64,000 nucleotides of DNA from assembly GCF_021018895.1 (NCBI RefSeq), contig NC_079373.1, positions 11,690,501 through 11,754,500 of the forward strand, in the 5' to 3' direction. The notes under the pieces are model-generated. The model made no database searches and was not told where the DNA came from. It was given only the letters and a program-made list of their open reading frames with translations. A program made the translations under genes and the position numbers. Positions within the stretch are counted from its first letter, which is position 1, and each line of letters begins with the position of its first letter. This stretch comes from Seriola aureovittata (taxonomy: Eukaryota; Chordata; Actinopteri; Carangiformes; Carangidae). Of this stretch, positions 61,618 through 64,000 are shown one piece after another.

Positions 61618-63405
61618 CTAGTCAAGAGAGATAACGTCAGATATGGAGCCATAAATGGCCGCTGCCGCCGCTGCAGCTTCCACTGAGGACCTTGACAATC
61701 CTGAGATAGTGTGGCTGTCCCTGTCTCTGTCCCGCTCTCTGTCTTTGTCGCGGTCCCGCAGACTGCTCGAAGACACCAAACTACTGGTGCTGCCACTGTT
61801 GCTGCCTCCGTTGGTGGCTGCCAGTGTGCTGCTCCCAGGGGTGCCCGGCTGCTCCCGTAACATCTGAGAAGAGCCGTAGGGCAGGAAACGATTGAGGAGC
61901 ACGTCGTGGTCCTCTGAGGCCGACGCAGATGCAGCTGCTGCGGCAGCCATCACCATGTTGTAATGCTAACAGAACAGAGGACAGTGACTGTTACTCAACA
62001 ACCAAGCTTATGTTGTTCACTGACACTGCGACTCCGACACTCTGTTTCAGGGGCTGCATACACAAAACATTTAAGGGCTAAAAGTAGCCCCCAAGTGGCT
62101 GAATTAGGAGAAAAAAATTTTTTAAAGGTAAAGGGATCCCTTACTTTCAAACTCTCATGTTTTTGGTTAAGGAGTTGTTCACAGAAATAAATAATTTTAG
62201 CTCTAAAAGTTGCTCTCATGTCTGTGAGAAGTCAGAGATACTAAACTTCAGAGTATTTCAGTCGTCTGTCAGAATTATTCATTAAACAAAAAGTGTGTTC
62301 TTCTGACCACACGTTGTTATTTTTGCCTTTTTTTGACAGTCAGTGGAGAGAGAGAGAGAGAGCAGCAAGGACTCATCCTTGATACATGGTATGTTGTTTA
62401 CCAGGTGAGCTACCATGCAACCCCATGTCCCTCTTTGTGTGACGGTTCATTAAGTGTACTTTAAATACCAATAGCAATTAAATATCAATCACCTACAGCA
62501 ATAAATGCATAAATAAAGCTAAATATATTGGTGCTGTGTGTAGATTTATCCCATAAAATGGGAAGGTTTGGTTTGTTGGAAAATAATATATCACAGTATC
62601 CATATACAGATGGTGTGTGATGCCAGACACAATCTGCTTGACAAGGTCACTTACAAAATCTGTGACACAAAATATCTAAAATATTTGTACTGAAATCTAA
62701 TGTAAACATGCTCTAAGAAGCTCTGTGAATCACTCTACAGAGGAAACTATTTGCTAGGAACTTTAGGTAAGACACTGAATCCTGCCCCAGGTGTCTGACA
62801 AACTGTACCTGATTGTCGCCTTGGAGGAAGGAGAAGAAATTTAGATCTGGAAGAGAAGGAAGAAGACTCAGTCAATTTACTTCATTCAGGATATACATTA
62901 ATCAGACTGCAGTTACAAATTAATTGAATAAGCAACAAACATCTGTGTTCAAAATGCATTTGTTTATCAAGTCTGTCTTAATACACAACTTGCATGTTTT
63001 ATGTCCAGTGAGTGAACGATTAAAATGATCATTCCCTCCTCGTCTATACTGGCCGTGAATTGTGATTCAGCGAATTCAGACTGCTTTCATATTAGGAATG
63101 TATTTTTGTATTTTTCTTACAGAGTAGTTGCACCAAGAGAGGTGCCTCGCAGCCAGAATGGACAGAATGAATGATTACTGTGATTAATAACTTTTTCAAC
63201 ATAATACGACCATGTGATGATTATATCAAGACAGACTCATGTTTTAAGGCAGGTGACAGGTCTACCTGGCAGGTCACTAGCTGTGTGATAATAGTGGCGG
63301 TAGTCCTGGATAAGAGGTGGAGGAGGAGGAATGTAGCTGGTCTCCATTGGGGGCATACTGGGAGCTCTGGTCACAGGTGAGGCCTGGCTGTGTAGGTTCA
63401 GTACT
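61618..63405 (-). CDS. pias1: PIAS1 E3 SUMO-protein ligase, C-terminal three coding exons (gene begins off the right edge)
   Basis: PIAS1 promotes sumoylation of STAT1, p53, androgen receptor and other nuclear proteins through an SP-RING domain, which is outside the window. Minus-strand exons are 63266-63405 (140 nt, enters in phase 2), 62809-62846 (38 nt) and 61618-61965 (348 nt including TAG). Together they encode 174 residues plus the last base of a split codon. They correspond to the Ser/Thr-rich PIAS1 tail: QASPVTRAPSMPPMETSYI and LIQDYRHYYH, then DLNFFSFLQGDNQHYN, LLNRFLPYGSSQM, SSLVSSSSLRDRD and the end ISDVISLD. Human PIAS1 has QASPVSRTPS, LIQDYRHPFH, FFPFLSGDNQHYN, FFPYTSSQM and DIISLD in the same order. 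Compared with the human protein there is an extra proline run (PPPPP), longer alanine runs and an Arg/Asp repeat. Splice sites are canonical. The a or b teleost copy is not decided. Confidence 0.93.
61714..61762 (-). repeat. pias1: in-frame hexanucleotide-like repeat encoding an Arg/Asp tract in PIAS1
   Basis: Degenerate CGGGAC/AGAGAC units encode RDRDKDRERDRDRD. The human protein has only SLRESHSHT at this place, as far as I recall. Slippage of the hexamer is the likely origin. Confidence 0.7.
61966..62808 (-). other. pias1: pias1 intron, with a short (GA)n
   Basis: A (GA)8-like tract lies near 62346-62362. Nothing else is recognisable. Confidence 0.6.
62847..63265 (-). other. pias1: pias1 intron, no feature seen
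   Basis: A 419-bp intron between the penultimate exons, AT-rich. Confidence 0.65.
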
Positions 63406-63822
63406 CTGAGAGGAAACAACGCACATCAGGTTAGAGACAAAAGTAACATGACACAGCTAATCTCACTTCCTATTAGGGTTGTGACGATGACCTTAGCGAT
63501 CGACAATCATCAGTGCCAATGTCAAGACGATATTTGGTTTGTTTTCCCATTAATGTATCAACTTATTATTATTGTTAATAGTTGCATTAAATTAATATAA
63601 ATTTAATTTGCCCTTCCATAGTTTCACCAACATGCACCCACACACATACCAACTGACTGTCACTGAAGTGCTGTTTGTTCTATTTAGTTGCTGTGCTGTT
63701 ATTAAACAGAGTGGAGGAGATCAACAGACACGTATAATAGCACGTCACTTAGCTCAGTTTCTTAGCCTGCTAGCTTTTTGTCGCTGTAAATAGACGTTTT
63801 GTTTCAGTTCCAACAGGGACGT
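63406..63822 (-). other. pias1: pias1 intron (partial), no exon seen
   Basis: The sequence upstream of the 63405 acceptor. No preceding PIAS1 exon (the acidic SIM region VIDLT-like) was found before the window end. Confidence 0.6.
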
Positions 63823-63838
63823 AGAGAGAGAGACACAC

Positions 63839-63874
<36 letters not shown>

Positions 63875-63896
63875 ACAGACAGAGAGAGAGACACAC

Positions 63897-63927
<31 letters not shown>

Positions 63928-63932
63928 AAGAG
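63823..63932. repeat. (GA)n with interspersed ACACAGAC units
   Basis: A polypurine GA array with at least three CACACAG insertions, giving a higher-order pattern of about 15-40 bp. It lies within a pias1 intron. Confidence 0.93.
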
Positions 63933-64000
63933 CTGTAAGACAGCTCTTTTTACGTGCCTCACCCTTCCAATTTTAAAAATACATGTATTTGTCACCCTAC

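Noticed and set aside
62340..62440. tRNA-like or SINE-like phrase (GTTTACCAGGTGAGCTACCATGC)
   Set aside because: No A-box/B-box pair and no cloverleaf could be drawn.
1..64000. CRISPR arrays, bacterial operons, phage or integrated viral genes, and rRNA or tRNA genes
   Set aside because: None seen on either strand. The regular repeats present are microsatellites, and no reverse transcriptase, integrase or transposase frame is recognisable.

Overview
The window is vertebrate nuclear DNA, almost certainly from a ray-finned (teleost) fish. Coding sequence is split into short exons with canonical GT/AG introns. (CA)n microsatellites are abundant, and several dispersed repeats resemble families common in teleost genomes. 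There are no bacterial operons, CRISPR arrays, rRNA genes or tRNA genes. Gene names come from recognised protein families; no database search was run.

Three protein-coding genes are supported, all on the minus strand. (1) The 5' part of tle3, a Groucho/TLE co-repressor: six coding exons between 1004 and 7957 encode residues 1-134, and the rest of the gene lies beyond the left edge. A CpG-rich upstream and 5'UTR region runs to about 9960. (2) A complete morf4l1 (MRG15): twelve coding exons between 53374 and 57517 join without a phase error into 323 codons plus stop. A short 3'UTR ends near an AATAAA at 52974-52979. (3) The last three coding exons of pias1 (61618-63405), a SUMO E3 ligase, followed by an apparently long 3'UTR that may reach about 58040. 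The start of pias1 lies beyond the right edge.

Between them, about 43 kb (roughly 9960-52960) holds no exon I can support. It contains microsatellites, several degraded nonautonomous DNA transposons, and repeat-poor stretches that could be conserved noncoding regulatory elements. Their position upstream of tle3, a developmental regulator, makes a tle3 regulatory domain the natural hypothesis, but this cannot be shown from one sequence.

The proteins have related roles: TLE3 is recruited by DNA-bound repressors, MORF4L1 reads methylated H3K36 in NuA4 and Sin3 complexes, and PIAS1 sumoylates transcription factors. They are nevertheless independent genes, not a pathway cluster. The most notable observations are a nested alternative donor in tle3 exon 6, an Arg/Asp repeat in the PIAS1 C-terminus, tight tandem packing of pias1 and morf4l1, and a set of internally datable transposon remnants. 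I found no evidence of a previously undescribed molecular system.
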